Part shown: piece after piece, positions 43,146 through 53,070 of the stretch
How the letters are laid out: each line of letters begins with the position of its first letter
Position numbering within the stretch: position 1 is the first letter of the stretch
Program-made: the position numbers and the translations under genes
DNA from: Kiloniella spongiae
GTDB taxonomy: Bacteria; Pseudomonadota; Alphaproteobacteria; Kiloniellales; Kiloniellaceae
Length of the DNA stretch: 64,000 nucleotides
Direction: 5' to 3'
Assembly (NCBI RefSeq): GCF_001026905.1
Contig: NZ_LAQL01000003.1
Coordinates: 434,001 to 498,000, forward strand
The notes under the pieces: model-generated
Database searches by the model: none
What the model was told of the DNA's origin: nothing
The model's input: the letters and a program-made list of their open reading frames with translations, nothing else

Positions 43146-45392
43146 TTATGTAGGGGCCTTTTTCTTCGAAGAATGTATTGTTCTGGACGGAGGAAATAAT
43201 AGGGTGACCTTTGTTCCGACATCTATTGTGCTGTCAACTTTGAGATTGCCGCCAAAAAGCTTCATAAAACTATGACACAAGAAGAGACCCAGTCCTGTTC
43301 CTTCATGCTTTCGGGGATGCAAACGGCTTGTTTGTTCGAAAGCTTGCATCGCACATTCCAGATCCTGCTCAGACATTCCCATTCCTGTATCCTCGACTGT
43401 AATAACAAGGCCGTTATCTTTCTCTGTTGTTGCCTGTACAAGAATAGTTCCTTCTTCAGGCGAGTATTTGATTGCATTGGATATAAGGTTGTTCAAGATT
43501 TGTATTATTGCCCGTTTATCGCCGTTCAAATTGGGGAGTTCGGGTGGTACCTCCATCTTGAGATCCTGTTGGGAACTTTCGGCCATTAGCTCCAACTGCT
43601 TAAATGATATCGCGATGAGTTCTTTTATTTCTAAAGGCTCTTCAGCGAGTTCATATTTGCCTGCTTCTATCTTTGAAAGGTCAAGAATATCATTAATCAG
43701 GCTGATCAACAGGGTTCCGCTATTATGGATGTCGCGGACATATTCTTCATACCTAGGATGTCCTAGTTTCCCAAACGTTCTGTTAAGCATGATGTCGCTA
43801 AAACCAATGATGGCAGTAAGTGGAGTTCTGAGGTCATGGCTCATATTTGCTAGGAAATCGGATTTTGATTTATTGGCGCGTTCTGCCTCGTCGCGCGCTT
43901 TTTTTAATTCGTGTTCTGCTTTCTTGCGTTTGGTAATATCTGATGCTGATCCTCTATGGCCTTTGTACCTGCCTGAGTCGTCATAAAGAGGGATACCATT
44001 AATCAGAGCGTGATAAATTTTACCATTTTCTCCTCGGTATTTGTAATGAAAATCTTTGATCTCTTCGCGATCATCAATCGCTTGTTGATATAGATACCAA
44101 TCTTCAGATGTCATGGTATCGCCAGCCAGCTCTTGCCGGGTCATTCCCTGTATGTCAGTGAATTTTCGACCCCGGTAACCCAGTTTCTTTCTCGCTGATT
44201 CCCAAACAATTTGGCCTTTGTCATCAGTTTCCCAAAGCCAATCAGATGCGGTTGAGGCAAATTCCTTAAATCTTTCCTCGCTTGTTCTTAGGCGGCGTTC
44301 AATTTTCTCCAGTTCGTTGACCATTGAATTAAAAGAGTGGACGAGATCATTGGCTTCTCTGAGAACGAATGTGTGAAATGAAGGTACTCTTGCGTTTAAC
44401 TTGCCAGAGGCAACATCCCCTGCAACATGAACAACTGCTTGCATTGGTCGAGAGAGGTAACGTGCTAAAAGCCAACTAACGATGGCCGCAGCCAAAACAC
44501 CGAGAAATGTAATAATAATAACTGCTGTCCTTACGCCATTGGCGCGTTCTTCCAGCTCTGATAAAGGTTGAGGGATCATGACACCCCAACCAATTTTGGG
44601 CAAAGACGTGAAGCCCGCGATCATATCTGCTTGCATTGCTGGTGAATAAAAGGTTGTGACACCTGTTTGGGCTGCCATCATAAGGGAAACGGGTTTGATA
44701 TTGGAAATATCTTTTATTTCGTTTTGCCATAGAGAATTGGGATGAGAAAGAACCTGTCCTTTATGATCCACAATCGCAGCATGACCAAGATCGCCGAAAG
44801 AGATTTTCTTTCCAATATCAACAATATAATCAGTATCAAGTCCACCGATAACCAAAGAACCGTTGAGGTCAGATTTTATTAGATAAATTGTTGGTTTTCC
44901 TTGGGAATTGTGAAAGGCGGGGGAAAAGAAAACATGATCAGGTAAGAGCCTGGCACGTTCAATGTCAAGTGATAGCTTGGCCAGCATTTCTTGGGAAAGA
45001 TGACCATTGTTTTTGATAGTGGTTTTCCCTTGCTTGTCTGTATTGATACTGAATACACGCCCTGTTTTATAAGTTATGCAAATATGGTTGAAATTAACGA
45101 TCTTCATTAGATCACTAATTTGTTCGACGGACTCTTTTGTCTGAAGGTATTGGGCGGAAACCCGGAAAATTTGCTCGGCATCCTGAGCGTAACGATCTAA
45201 TGCGCCCGTCAGGTTTTTTGCTAATAGTAAATGTTTGTCTTCTGTTGCCGAGTATTCATTTTCGATGGCAGTTTTTTGCACCCATACTGCTAGGAAGAAG
45301 ACAGGTATGATTGAGATAAGAGTAAACCCTACAAAAAGTACGTGATGCAGACGAACTTTCTTTGGACTTATTTTCTTGCCACCTGTGTCCAT
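43146..45392 (-). CDS. Cache-HAMP-PAS sensor histidine kinase
   Basis: 748 residues: TM1 15-38, double-Cache-like periplasmic domain 40-285, TM2 288-310, HAMP 311-365, PAS 372-490 (TASDWLWETDDKGQIVWES), HisKA with H519 (MSHDLRTPL), and HATPase_c 620-740 (NLISNAIKYSPEEG, EDTGMGMS, GTGLGLFL). No receiver; the REC-GGDEF-EAL protein encoded next is the probable target. Cache domains bind small extracellular metabolites. Confidence 0.93.
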   Translation of the reverse strand: MDTGGKKISPKKVRLHHVLFVGFTLISIIPVFFLAVWVQKTAIENEYSATEDKHLLLAKNLTGALDRYAQDAEQIFRVSAQYLQTKESVEQISDLMKIVNFNHICITYKTGRVFSINTDKQGKTTIKNNGHLSQEMLAKLSLDIERARLLPDHVFFSPAFHNSQGKPTIYLIKSDLNGSLVIGGLDTDYIVDIGKKISFGDLGHAAIVDHKGQVLSHPNSLWQNEIKDISNIKPVSLMMAAQTGVTTFYSPAMQADMIAGFTSLPKIGWGVMIPQPLSELEERANGVRTAVIIITFLGVLAAAIVSWLLARYLSRPMQAVVHVAGDVASGKLNARVPSFHTFVLREANDLVHSFNSMVNELEKIERRLRTSEERFKEFASTASDWLWETDDKGQIVWESARKKLGYRGRKFTDIQGMTRQELAGDTMTSEDWYLYQQAIDDREEIKDFHYKYRGENGKIYHALINGIPLYDDSGRYKGHRGSASDITKRKKAEHELKKARDEAERANKSKSDFLANMSHDLRTPLTAIIGFSDIMLNRTFGKLGHPRYEEYVRDIHNSGTLLISLINDILDLSKIEAGKYELAEEPLEIKELIAISFKQLELMAESSQQDLKMEVPPELPNLNGDKRAIIQILNNLISNAIKYSPEEGTILVQATTEKDNGLVITVEDTGMGMSEQDLECAMQAFEQTSRLHPRKHEGTGLGLFLCHSFMKLFGGNLKVDSTIDVGTKVTLLFPPSRTIHSSKKKAPT

Positions 45393-45622
45393 TAAGGTAC
45401 CCCGATTATCCTTTGGGATGGCTGGTCCCTCGCAATGTCGCGATGGTATGAGTATAGTAGCCTCAAATATTACAATCTAGGGATTTCTAATTCATTAATG
45501 CGCAACCCATGATGATTGATTTGGTGTTGTTTCATTAACATCCTATAAATAGCGATAAGATAAGATGGTTTTCTGTTTAGGGTGGTATGGGTAATTATTT
45601 TAATTAATACAAGGCGTTATTA

Positions 45623-46879
45623 ATGTCCCTTAAAGGTTTAAGTGCTTTCAAGGAAACTTTACCAAAAAAGCTATTCTTCATTGGATTTTGTTGTTTAATT
45701 GCTCTTACAACGAAGCCAACGATCTCTCAAGAAACGTCTAATGACATCAAATTACAGGCGAAAAACGAACTGATTTTTGGTATGTCGACCGCCTTATCTG
45801 GCCCCGCTGCTGAACTTGGTAAAAATATGCGTCTTGGTATACAAATTCGCCTGGAACGCGAAAATATCGCAGGAGGAATTGCGGGGCGCAAAATCAGATT
45901 GATTGCCTGGGATGATGGGTATGAGCCAGAGCGCACAATTCCGAACATGCGAGACCTTATTAATCAGGAAGACGTTTTGGCTGTTATTGGAAATGTAGGC
46001 ACCCCGACAGCTATATCAGCTATTCCGATTGTGAATGAAGAAAAAACGCTTCTCTTTGCTCCCTACACTGGGGCTGGTGTTTTAAGAAAAAATCCCCCGG
46101 ATCGCTATGTTATCAACTATCGTGCAAGCTATGCAGAAGAAACGTCTGCGATGGTAAATGCCTTGATTAAGGAAGGCGGATTGAAACCAGATGAAATTGC
46201 TTTTTTTACGCAACGAGACAGCTATGGTGATGCTGGATATATCGGTGGTATCACTGCTTTGAAAAAGCATGGTTTAAAATTGGAAACGGATATTGTCCAT
46301 AGCCGATACGAAAGGAACACACTGGTTGTTGAGAGTGCGCTGGCGGATATTTTGTTGGCTGATCCCCTACCAAAAGCGATTATCATTGTTGGAGCTTATG
46401 CCCCGTCAGCCAAATTCATGAAACTCGCCCGCAGTGCAGGGTTGAATAGCCTTTTCCTGAATGTGTCGTTTGTGGGGAGTGCCCCACTGGCCAAAGAGCT
46501 CGGCAGTGAAATGAAAAGGGTAATTGTTACTCAGGTTGTACCTTATCCCGAAGATCTGTCCGTCCCAATTGTGCGTGCTTATCACGATGATATGAAAAAC
46601 TACGGCAGTGGTCGAAAAACATCTTTTGGTAGTTTAGAGGGATACATTGCCATGGAGATATTGATCAAGGCGATGCATGATGTTGACGGTCAACCTGGTC
46701 GGGAAAGTATTATTGATGCGCTTGAAAATTTGAGGGAATTTGAAATTGGGTTGGGGCACAAGCTTTTTTATGATCGGAAAAACCATCAGGCAAGCCATAA
46801 GGTTTGGTCAACCATTTTAAGGCAGGGTGAATTCGTTCCCTTTGATTGGAAAAACATCCCATCATTATTGGTTCCCTGA
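45623..46879 (+). CDS. Branched-chain-type ABC substrate-binding protein, no transporter nearby
   Basis: 418 residues. Signal peptide about 1-36. The mature part matches Peripla_BP_6 (LivJ-like): GMSTALSGPAAELGKNMRLGIQIRLE, RKIRLIAWDDGYEPER, VLAVIGNVGTPTA and GSLEGYIAMEILIKAM. No permease or ATPase genes adjoin; the next gene, nine bases on, is a histidine kinase. Amino-acid-like or urea/amide-like ligands are usual. Probably the sensing subunit of the kinase. Confidence 0.87.
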   Translation: MSLKGLSAFKETLPKKLFFIGFCCLIALTTKPTISQETSNDIKLQAKNELIFGMSTALSGPAAELGKNMRLGIQIRLERENIAGGIAGRKIRLIAWDDGYEPERTIPNMRDLINQEDVLAVIGNVGTPTAISAIPIVNEEKTLLFAPYTGAGVLRKNPPDRYVINYRASYAEETSAMVNALIKEGGLKPDEIAFFTQRDSYGDAGYIGGITALKKHGLKLETDIVHSRYERNTLVVESALADILLADPLPKAIIIVGAYAPSAKFMKLARSAGLNSLFLNVSFVGSAPLAKELGSEMKRVIVTQVVPYPEDLSVPIVRAYHDDMKNYGSGRKTSFGSLEGYIAMEILIKAMHDVDGQPGRESIIDALENLREFEIGLGHKLFYDRKNHQASHKVWSTILRQGEFVPFDWKNIPSLLVP

Positions 46880-46888
46880 GGCGTATTA

Positions 46889-48784
46889 ATGACCGAAGAT
46901 AGTCATGTAAAAAGAATAAAACGAATGCTGTGGGCATTGATTGGCCTGAGCATTGTTATTCCGCTTGTGGTTAATCTTTTCCTGGGATGGGGCGTTGTTA
47001 ATCAACAAGAACAAAAGGGGTCATTAATAGAGCGGGAAAAGATTTTTAACGAAGATGTTTTGAATATTAATGAGAAAATTAGAACTGGTATATTCGAAAT
47101 AGAACGTTTGCTGGAAACTTCTGAACGGACAAAACCTATTGAAGGTATCAAGGCTATAAGAGGGTTAGAAGGTGCTATCAATGGATTGTCTGTGAATAAT
47201 AATACGCAACTCCAACAACTTAAAAATTCTCTTAAAGAACAATCAAAACAGCTTCTGGGAGTTCTGTTTAAATCAGCGGACTGGCGTGGACGGAACGATC
47301 GGATTTTTGAAAATATTAGCCGTGATGTAACTCTTAATGATGTTCGCGGACACCTAACAAAGATCCAGGTACTCATTAATGCCGTTATCGGGAAACTACG
47401 GTTGGATATGGTACTTTCGCTGAAAGAATATGAAGAACGGGAAAAGAGCGGAATCTCAAAACAGGCTGTTGATAAGATTATTAGCGAGCACAAGGATTTA
47501 TTAAGCAGAAATGTTGGCAACCTTTTAACTGAGCTGGCGGATTTACAGCGGTTGGTAGAGGTTCTGTCCGGAGAGAAAGATTACGACCGTTTGTCGGATA
47601 TAAAAGACAATCGTCTAAGGCCAAGTTTTGAACGTCTTGAAAGAGCTGTGCGTTCTATTAACCTTGGTACTAATGTAAATAATGACTTAGATAATGAATT
47701 GTTAGGACTAAAAGCAAAGCTCCTTGGAGCAGAGTATATTGGCAAAATCACACCAAAAAAAGATGTTGATGTCAGCCTTTATTCTGTTATGCAGGATTAC
47801 TTGGGCTTACAGGTTCGGAACAAAGAGCTCCAAGATGAGTTAGATAGCATTCTCGTTACGTTGGATCAGGACTGGGTATCTTTTGTCAACATAACACGCA
47901 ATATACATGAGCTCTCTGTTGTGAAATCCAATGAAAATTTATCCCGGACTTGGATTACCGTTTCGATGATCAGTTTATGGGGCGGTTTGATTTTCCTTGT
48001 GGTGATCTGGTTGATATTCAAAGCCGTTTCAAAACAGGTTGAGACACTTAGTAACCTGAGACGCCAAGCAGAAGCAGCCAGTCAATCCAAAGATAATTTT
48101 CTGGCGTCCATGAGCCATGAGTTGCGGACTCCTTTAAATGCAATAATCGGTTTTTCCGAGATTATGAAAATGCAGGCTTTTGGTCCACTGGGAAATGACA
48201 AATATATTGAGTATTGTCAGGATATTAAGAGGTCCGGTGCCCATCTATTGGACATAATTAATGACATTTTGGACGTTTCTGCGATTGAGGCTGGGTCTTT
48301 CAAGGTAAATGAGGGAGAGTTTATTTTTGAAACGGCCCTGAACGAAGCTGTGTTGATGGTCAAACTGCAGGCAGAGGAAGAGAACGTCAAGCTTTGTAAT
48401 GATGTTCAACACCAACGATTGGTGCTTTTTGCCGACGAGAGGCTGGTCAGGCAAATTATTATGAATTTGCTGGTTAATGCCGTGAAATTCACCCCCAAAG
48501 GTGGCACGATCTGTATCCGGGATAACTTTGAGAAAAATGGTGATTATCACCTTGTTATAGTTGACACTGGTATTGGTATGGATGAAGAGGGGGTTGAAAC
48601 TGCGTTGACCCCGTTTGGTATGGTCAGAAGTGCTTATGACGATAACACAAAAGGGACCGGTCTTGGATTACCATTGGCCAAACGGATGATGGAAATTCAC
48701 AATGGAACAATTGAAATAAAATCAGAACCCGGACAAGGAACTGAGGTCATGCTGATCTTTCCTTCTGAAAGAGTGCGCGGTTAA
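46889..48784 (+). CDS. Sensor histidine kinase paired with a binding protein
   Basis: 631 residues: TM1 13-34, a long helical periplasmic region 40-350 with heptad-like character, TM2 354-378, HisKA with H410 (MSHELRTPL), and HATPase_c 520-628 (NLLVNAVKFTPKGG, DTGIGMDEE, GTGLGLPLA). No HAMP is obvious and there is no receiver. The all-helical sensor lacks a ligand pocket motif, which fits reading the state of the partner binding protein encoded nine bases upstream. Confidence 0.9.
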   Translation: MTEDSHVKRIKRMLWALIGLSIVIPLVVNLFLGWGVVNQQEQKGSLIEREKIFNEDVLNINEKIRTGIFEIERLLETSERTKPIEGIKAIRGLEGAINGLSVNNNTQLQQLKNSLKEQSKQLLGVLFKSADWRGRNDRIFENISRDVTLNDVRGHLTKIQVLINAVIGKLRLDMVLSLKEYEEREKSGISKQAVDKIISEHKDLLSRNVGNLLTELADLQRLVEVLSGEKDYDRLSDIKDNRLRPSFERLERAVRSINLGTNVNNDLDNELLGLKAKLLGAEYIGKITPKKDVDVSLYSVMQDYLGLQVRNKELQDELDSILVTLDQDWVSFVNITRNIHELSVVKSNENLSRTWITVSMISLWGGLIFLVVIWLIFKAVSKQVETLSNLRRQAEAASQSKDNFLASMSHELRTPLNAIIGFSEIMKMQAFGPLGNDKYIEYCQDIKRSGAHLLDIINDILDVSAIEAGSFKVNEGEFIFETALNEAVLMVKLQAEEENVKLCNDVQHQRLVLFADERLVRQIIMNLLVNAVKFTPKGGTICIRDNFEKNGDYHLVIVDTGIGMDEEGVETALTPFGMVRSAYDDNTKGTGLGLPLAKRMMEIHNGTIEIKSEPGQGTEVMLIFPSERVRG

Positions 48785-48819
48785 ATTTTATCCCGTACAT
48801 AGTGGGTGCGATTGAGGTT

Positions 48820-51800
48820 TTAACCCGATTGTCCGATCAAAATAACTCGTTCTGAAGCCGTTGATAAACCCTGAAGTAAAGTGCTTCTGAATGCAGTATC
48901 TAGCATTACTTGTGTATGGGAAACAGGGGCCTGCATCGGAAGTATCAGGATTGTTGCCGGGGATTGCTGATTTGGGTTTTTGCTGACAGGAAGCGCGTAG
49001 GCGAGGCTTATGACATCGAGTTCTCCAAACGCAAAGTCATGATTCTTGCCAGCGAATTCGATCGTTATCCGCCCCTCATCCAGATATCCCTTTTCGTCAC
49101 TGGTTTGAGGAATATCATCACGGGTGATATCCTTAATAAAACCAATATCACTTGTGGTTAGATCCTTTTCGCAATCACTTTCTTGCAAAATAACTTTATC
49201 GCCAACTTTATATCGAACACCAAACCTCTGTAAGTTGAGACTATGCTGTTGATCGTTCAGCAGATTTTGAAGCTGAAACGTCAGGTTTTGTGGCCCAATC
49301 ATTTGTTTGGCCATGCTTATGACCTGAATATCTTTTATGGGATTGTATTTAAAGCTCTTGGGTAAACGGTTCTTGATAACTTCGACCAGTTTCCGTTGTG
49401 TATCCTGCTCATTCTCGGCAGGAATAAAATAGAAACTGCCGGGGCTTTGCGTATCAGAGGTGTAGCTGATGTTTTCGCCAATGCTGAGTTTTAATGTGTT
49501 CTGAGCAAGTTTGTTATCTTGAAATTTTGTCGATAACTGATCAAGGACCAGTTCACTGTGATCAACTGTCTCAAGAAGTCTGGTTAGAGGTCTGCCAGTC
49601 CCGGAGAGCAAGCTATCTTGCCGAGTTGAAGTGATGGATAAGTGACTTTTTATCAAGAGCAGGGCTGTGGTCTCTGACAAGGAGTCAAGTACAGCCAGTA
49701 GAGTTGAATGATCCAAGAGATCTGCCTGATCGATAATCAGAAGCTGACAATCCAATGGTTTTCTTGTGTTACGTTTGTAGCTTCTATTCTTTGTATTGTA
49801 TTCAAGCAGCTTGGTTACTGAAACTGTGTCTGTATCCAGTGTAGAACTGGCTCCCTTTACCTGAGTAGAAGAAGGAACAGCAATTGTTGTTGATATATTT
49901 TTCGCTGTAACGATCTTGGCAAAGGCTTTGACAATGTCCTCTTTGCCTGTTCCGGGAACGCCTTCCATGACGGTGAGTTTGGTTTTCAACAACTTGGCAA
50001 CAGCGCTTTTTTGATATTCCGTTAGATCAATTTTATCGCGGTTGACGACCCAGTCTATTGCTTTTGTCGTATCAATTTCTCCCCAGGGCACAATGCCTTC
50101 GCACAATGTGCTTAAACGCTTTTTGATTTTTGTATTAGCTTGCCAGTCCTGTTTCAGGATCAAGAATTCTTGAGAGCTTCCTGTCGCATCTTTTTCTTTG
50201 TAGCTATGTATGTGTTTGGCTTCGATTTCTTTCGTCATCGCCAGCTCAAGAATATCGGTCGGGATTTCCAGACGTTTATTCAGCAGTGCCAGAAGATTGT
50301 TTTTTTCCCGAATATCATCAGCCTGAGAAAGCGCGTAATACAACGCGGCACCAGCCCGCTCCAGACAATGCGCTTCCCGTCCAAGTTTGTGGGCTATGCT
50401 ATCAGGAACATCAAAGGGAATAGATTTTGTATTCCGGACGATACAATAGGGATTGTCTTTGAGTTTCGATATTGTGTCTTTTCCGAAAATGTCGAAAAGA
50501 CGGTAGGACCGGGCAGGATCAACACTGTGATTGTGCAGGAAAGTAGCAATTTCAGAGAGGATCTTTCTTTCTTCGGACCATTCTTCCAGAAGCTTAACCT
50601 TCCCCTTTGGCAGGGATGTTTCTGTTGCAAGCTTTTCGGGTGTTTCCAAAATCACCTTTAGCGCATCGGGGCCAAAGCTTTCAACCAGTTGCTTTGCGGC
50701 CTTTGCTCCTAGCCCTTTGATCATGCCGTCAGAGAGTTGCTTTTCAAGGTTTTCGAGAATTTTCTCTGGACTTGGTCCTTTCCCGCCGAGGTGCTCGTCC
50801 AGAAATTCACGACAGACGTTAAAATCGGACGTATAGTCCTTGGGAAGCTTTAATCCCTTGTTTTGGGCAACGGACTTTGCCGTTTCTTTCATCTTGTCCG
50901 TTGGCTTGCCTTTACCCGCATTTTTCGGCATTGCCACGCCTGTATTGATTTTAGGTGCAGTGGCTGCATTGGTCTTGAGAATACCGATAAGGCGTTCTGT
51001 GTCATTGCCGATATCGTCCCAAACCTGTCGAGCGGTCTGTTTCCCCTCGAGTACATCATCCAGATTCATTTCCCACATGGCAGTGACGCCGGGATCAACC
51101 AGTTCAGGGGCTGCGGTTTTCAGTGTCTTATAAAGGGTAAGGCCTGCGTCTGTTGGGATAATGTGTTTTCCGCTCTGGGCCAGAAAGTTTTGCAGTTTTA
51201 GCCCTGTGATCACGGCGGCGCGTGTCGCTGGTGTTCCGATGCCTTTGGCTTCTTTCAGACGCTCCTTTAAATCCTTGTTTTCGACAAACCGCCAGGCATT
51301 CTGCATGGCATCAATCAAAGTCCCTTCGTTGTAACGTGGCGGTGCTTTGGTTTTCTTGGTATCTGTTGTGACAGGAGAGAGAACAGCCATGTCTCCGTCC
51401 TGAATGGGCGGAAGTTCACCTGCGTGATCTTCCTTTTTTTCCATGACATCAGTATAGACAGCTTTCCACCCCTGTTCTTTGGGGATGTTACCCGTCACTT
51501 TGAAATCCAGAAGGGTTTCTTTATCTTTCCCAGCCTCTTCATCACGAAGGGTTACAGGAACTTCCATTGAAACGCTGGTTGATTCATAGACGTAATCTGG
51601 CATCAGGATCGCGAGATAGGAGCTGGCAACGAGATCGAACATACGCTGTTCGTCCTGGGTCAGGCGTGCATAGATGACTTCTACACGGTCCATCGTGTTT
51701 TTGTTGGGAACAATCGCGTGGTGAGATACGCCCTTCAAACCTGCATCAGAAAAGTGGCCGGATTTTCCCTTGCGAACTTCTGGGGATGACAGATCGATCC

Positions 51801-52830
51801 CCTGGTATTGTGGAAGCTTGGTCAGTCCCTGAATAATTTCACGGATGTCGTCTATCTGGTTTTCTGCCAGATACCGGGATTCAGCACGGGGATAGGTCTG
51901 AATTTTCTTACCTTCCCCGTCGTATAGTTCCTGAGCAATGTTTAGTGTTTTGTCGGCGCTCCACCCCCAACGGCGGGCACATATTTTTTGCAATTCAGGC
52001 AAATCAAGAAGACGCGGCGGTTTCGTTTTCTTGATTTTCTTTTCTGTTTTGAGCGGACCTTCATAGCCTTCAACAGCTATGCGGAGTTGTTCTGCCTTTT
52101 CCGGGGTCAGAATACGGTCCTTGGGGGCATGACGAAGGTCCAGTTCGCCACTTTCGGCCTTTGCCGTTGCGACAAGGTGGTAATAATCCTGAGGGGTGAA
52201 ATCAAGGATTTCTAACTCGCGCATGCAGACAATTGCCATGGTCGGTGTCTTAACACGGCCGATACCAATTGCGCCGTATTGTCCGGGCTGTTTGAGGGCA
52301 ACAGTGGCTGCGCGGGTCAGGGATAGATTATAAACCTGATCCGCTTGCTGGCGGACAACAGCGGCTTGACCCAGATTATGGTATTTGTCATTGGGTTCCA
52401 GGTTGTCGAAAGCTTGCCTCAGGGTTTTTTCATCTTGCGCGGTGAACATGGCGCGCTGAACCTGTCCGGCGAATTTATAGTGTCGTAAAATCTCTTCGCC
52501 AATAAGCTGGCCTTCGCGGTCACAGTCGGTTGCGATGATGACACGCTTGGCGGTTTTTAGCGCCTTGGCAATGGCTTCGAGTTTGTTTTTTGCGGATGGT
52601 GACGCATCTGGTGCTGGGCAAGTTGGATAAAAATCATCGGGCTTGAGTAAATCAAATGACCAGCGCCCCCAGCTGCTTTGAATCTGTTGCGGTTCCTGCA
52701 AGCTTAACAGGTGCCCTTCTGCGGGAAGGATTTGCCCGTATTTACTGCCGATTGCCGCTTGAACATCGCGCTTTTGCGAAGTTTTTTCCGTAATAATAAT
52801 GGTGGACAATCTGAAACCCTTTACCGTCAC
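48820..52830 (-). CDS. Topoisomerase III fused to a degenerate RecD2-like helicase
   Basis: 1336 residues. Residues 8-625 are a type IA topoisomerase: TOPRIM E15 (ITEKTS) and DxDxE D102/D104/E106 (ATDCDREG), gate region, and active tyrosine Y313 (QTYPRAES). TopB zinc fingers are absent. Residues 660-1336 follow RecD2: helix-hairpin-helix 700-750, Q-motif LTEYQ 936-940, Walker A-like GVPGTGKE 957-964 (Thr/Ser after Lys replaced by Glu), Walker B-like LIIDQA 1031-1036 (DE became DQ), altered motifs III/IV, and an SH3-like insert about 1205-1270. The usual TVHKSQG motif is replaced by PVSKNPNQ at 1281-1288. Start is GTG 52830 or, better spaced after AAAGGG, TTG 52809. Inferred: active topoisomerase, ATP-dead binding module. 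Confidence 0.85.
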   Translation of the reverse strand: MTVKGFRLSTIIITEKTSQKRDVQAAIGSKYGQILPAEGHLLSLQEPQQIQSSWGRWSFDLLKPDDFYPTCPAPDASPSAKNKLEAIAKALKTAKRVIIATDCDREGQLIGEEILRHYKFAGQVQRAMFTAQDEKTLRQAFDNLEPNDKYHNLGQAAVVRQQADQVYNLSLTRAATVALKQPGQYGAIGIGRVKTPTMAIVCMRELEILDFTPQDYYHLVATAKAESGELDLRHAPKDRILTPEKAEQLRIAVEGYEGPLKTEKKIKKTKPPRLLDLPELQKICARRWGWSADKTLNIAQELYDGEGKKIQTYPRAESRYLAENQIDDIREIIQGLTKLPQYQGIDLSSPEVRKGKSGHFSDAGLKGVSHHAIVPNKNTMDRVEVIYARLTQDEQRMFDLVASSYLAILMPDYVYESTSVSMEVPVTLRDEEAGKDKETLLDFKVTGNIPKEQGWKAVYTDVMEKKEDHAGELPPIQDGDMAVLSPVTTDTKKTKAPPRYNEGTLIDAMQNAWRFVENKDLKERLKEAKGIGTPATRAAVITGLKLQNFLAQSGKHIIPTDAGLTLYKTLKTAAPELVDPGVTAMWEMNLDDVLEGKQTARQVWDDIGNDTERLIGILKTNAATAPKINTGVAMPKNAGKGKPTDKMKETAKSVAQNKGLKLPKDYTSDFNVCREFLDEHLGGKGPSPEKILENLEKQLSDGMIKGLGAKAAKQLVESFGPDALKVILETPEKLATETSLPKGKVKLLEEWSEERKILSEIATFLHNHSVDPARSYRLFDIFGKDTISKLKDNPYCIVRNTKSIPFDVPDSIAHKLGREAHCLERAGAALYYALSQADDIREKNNLLALLNKRLEIPTDILELAMTKEIEAKHIHSYKEKDATGSSQEFLILKQDWQANTKIKKRLSTLCEGIVPWGEIDTTKAIDWVVNRDKIDLTEYQKSAVAKLLKTKLTVMEGVPGTGKEDIVKAFAKIVTAKNISTTIAVPSSTQVKGASSTLDTDTVSVTKLLEYNTKNRSYKRNTRKPLDCQLLIIDQADLLDHSTLLAVLDSLSETTALLLIKSHLSITSTRQDSLLSGTGRPLTRLLETVDHSELVLDQLSTKFQDNKLAQNTLKLSIGENISYTSDTQSPGSFYFIPAENEQDTQRKLVEVIKNRLPKSFKYNPIKDIQVISMAKQMIGPQNLTFQLQNLLNDQQHSLNLQRFGVRYKVGDKVILQESDCEKDLTTSDIGFIKDITRDDIPQTSDEKGYLDEGRITIEFAGKNHDFAFGELDVISLAYALPVSKNPNQQSPATILILPMQAPVSHTQVMLDTAFRSTLLQGLSTASERVILIGQSG

Positions 52831-53070
52831 TCAACTCTAGTATGCTTTTACCGTAAAGAGGGGTTCGGGATAAAGCCTCTCTTTTGAAAAAGTTTGTTTG
52901 TTGAGGGTTGGATTGGGATTTTCTTGTAAATGGATTTCGTTGGTCGGTTTTAGATGAATTGTTCGGCTTACCTGTCGGGTATAAAATAGGGGTGGGAAAG
53001 TGGGTGTGATTCCCGTTTTAGGGGCGCATGTGCCCTATCCCATTCTGTTTTACATCTGGTGGGAGGAAAA

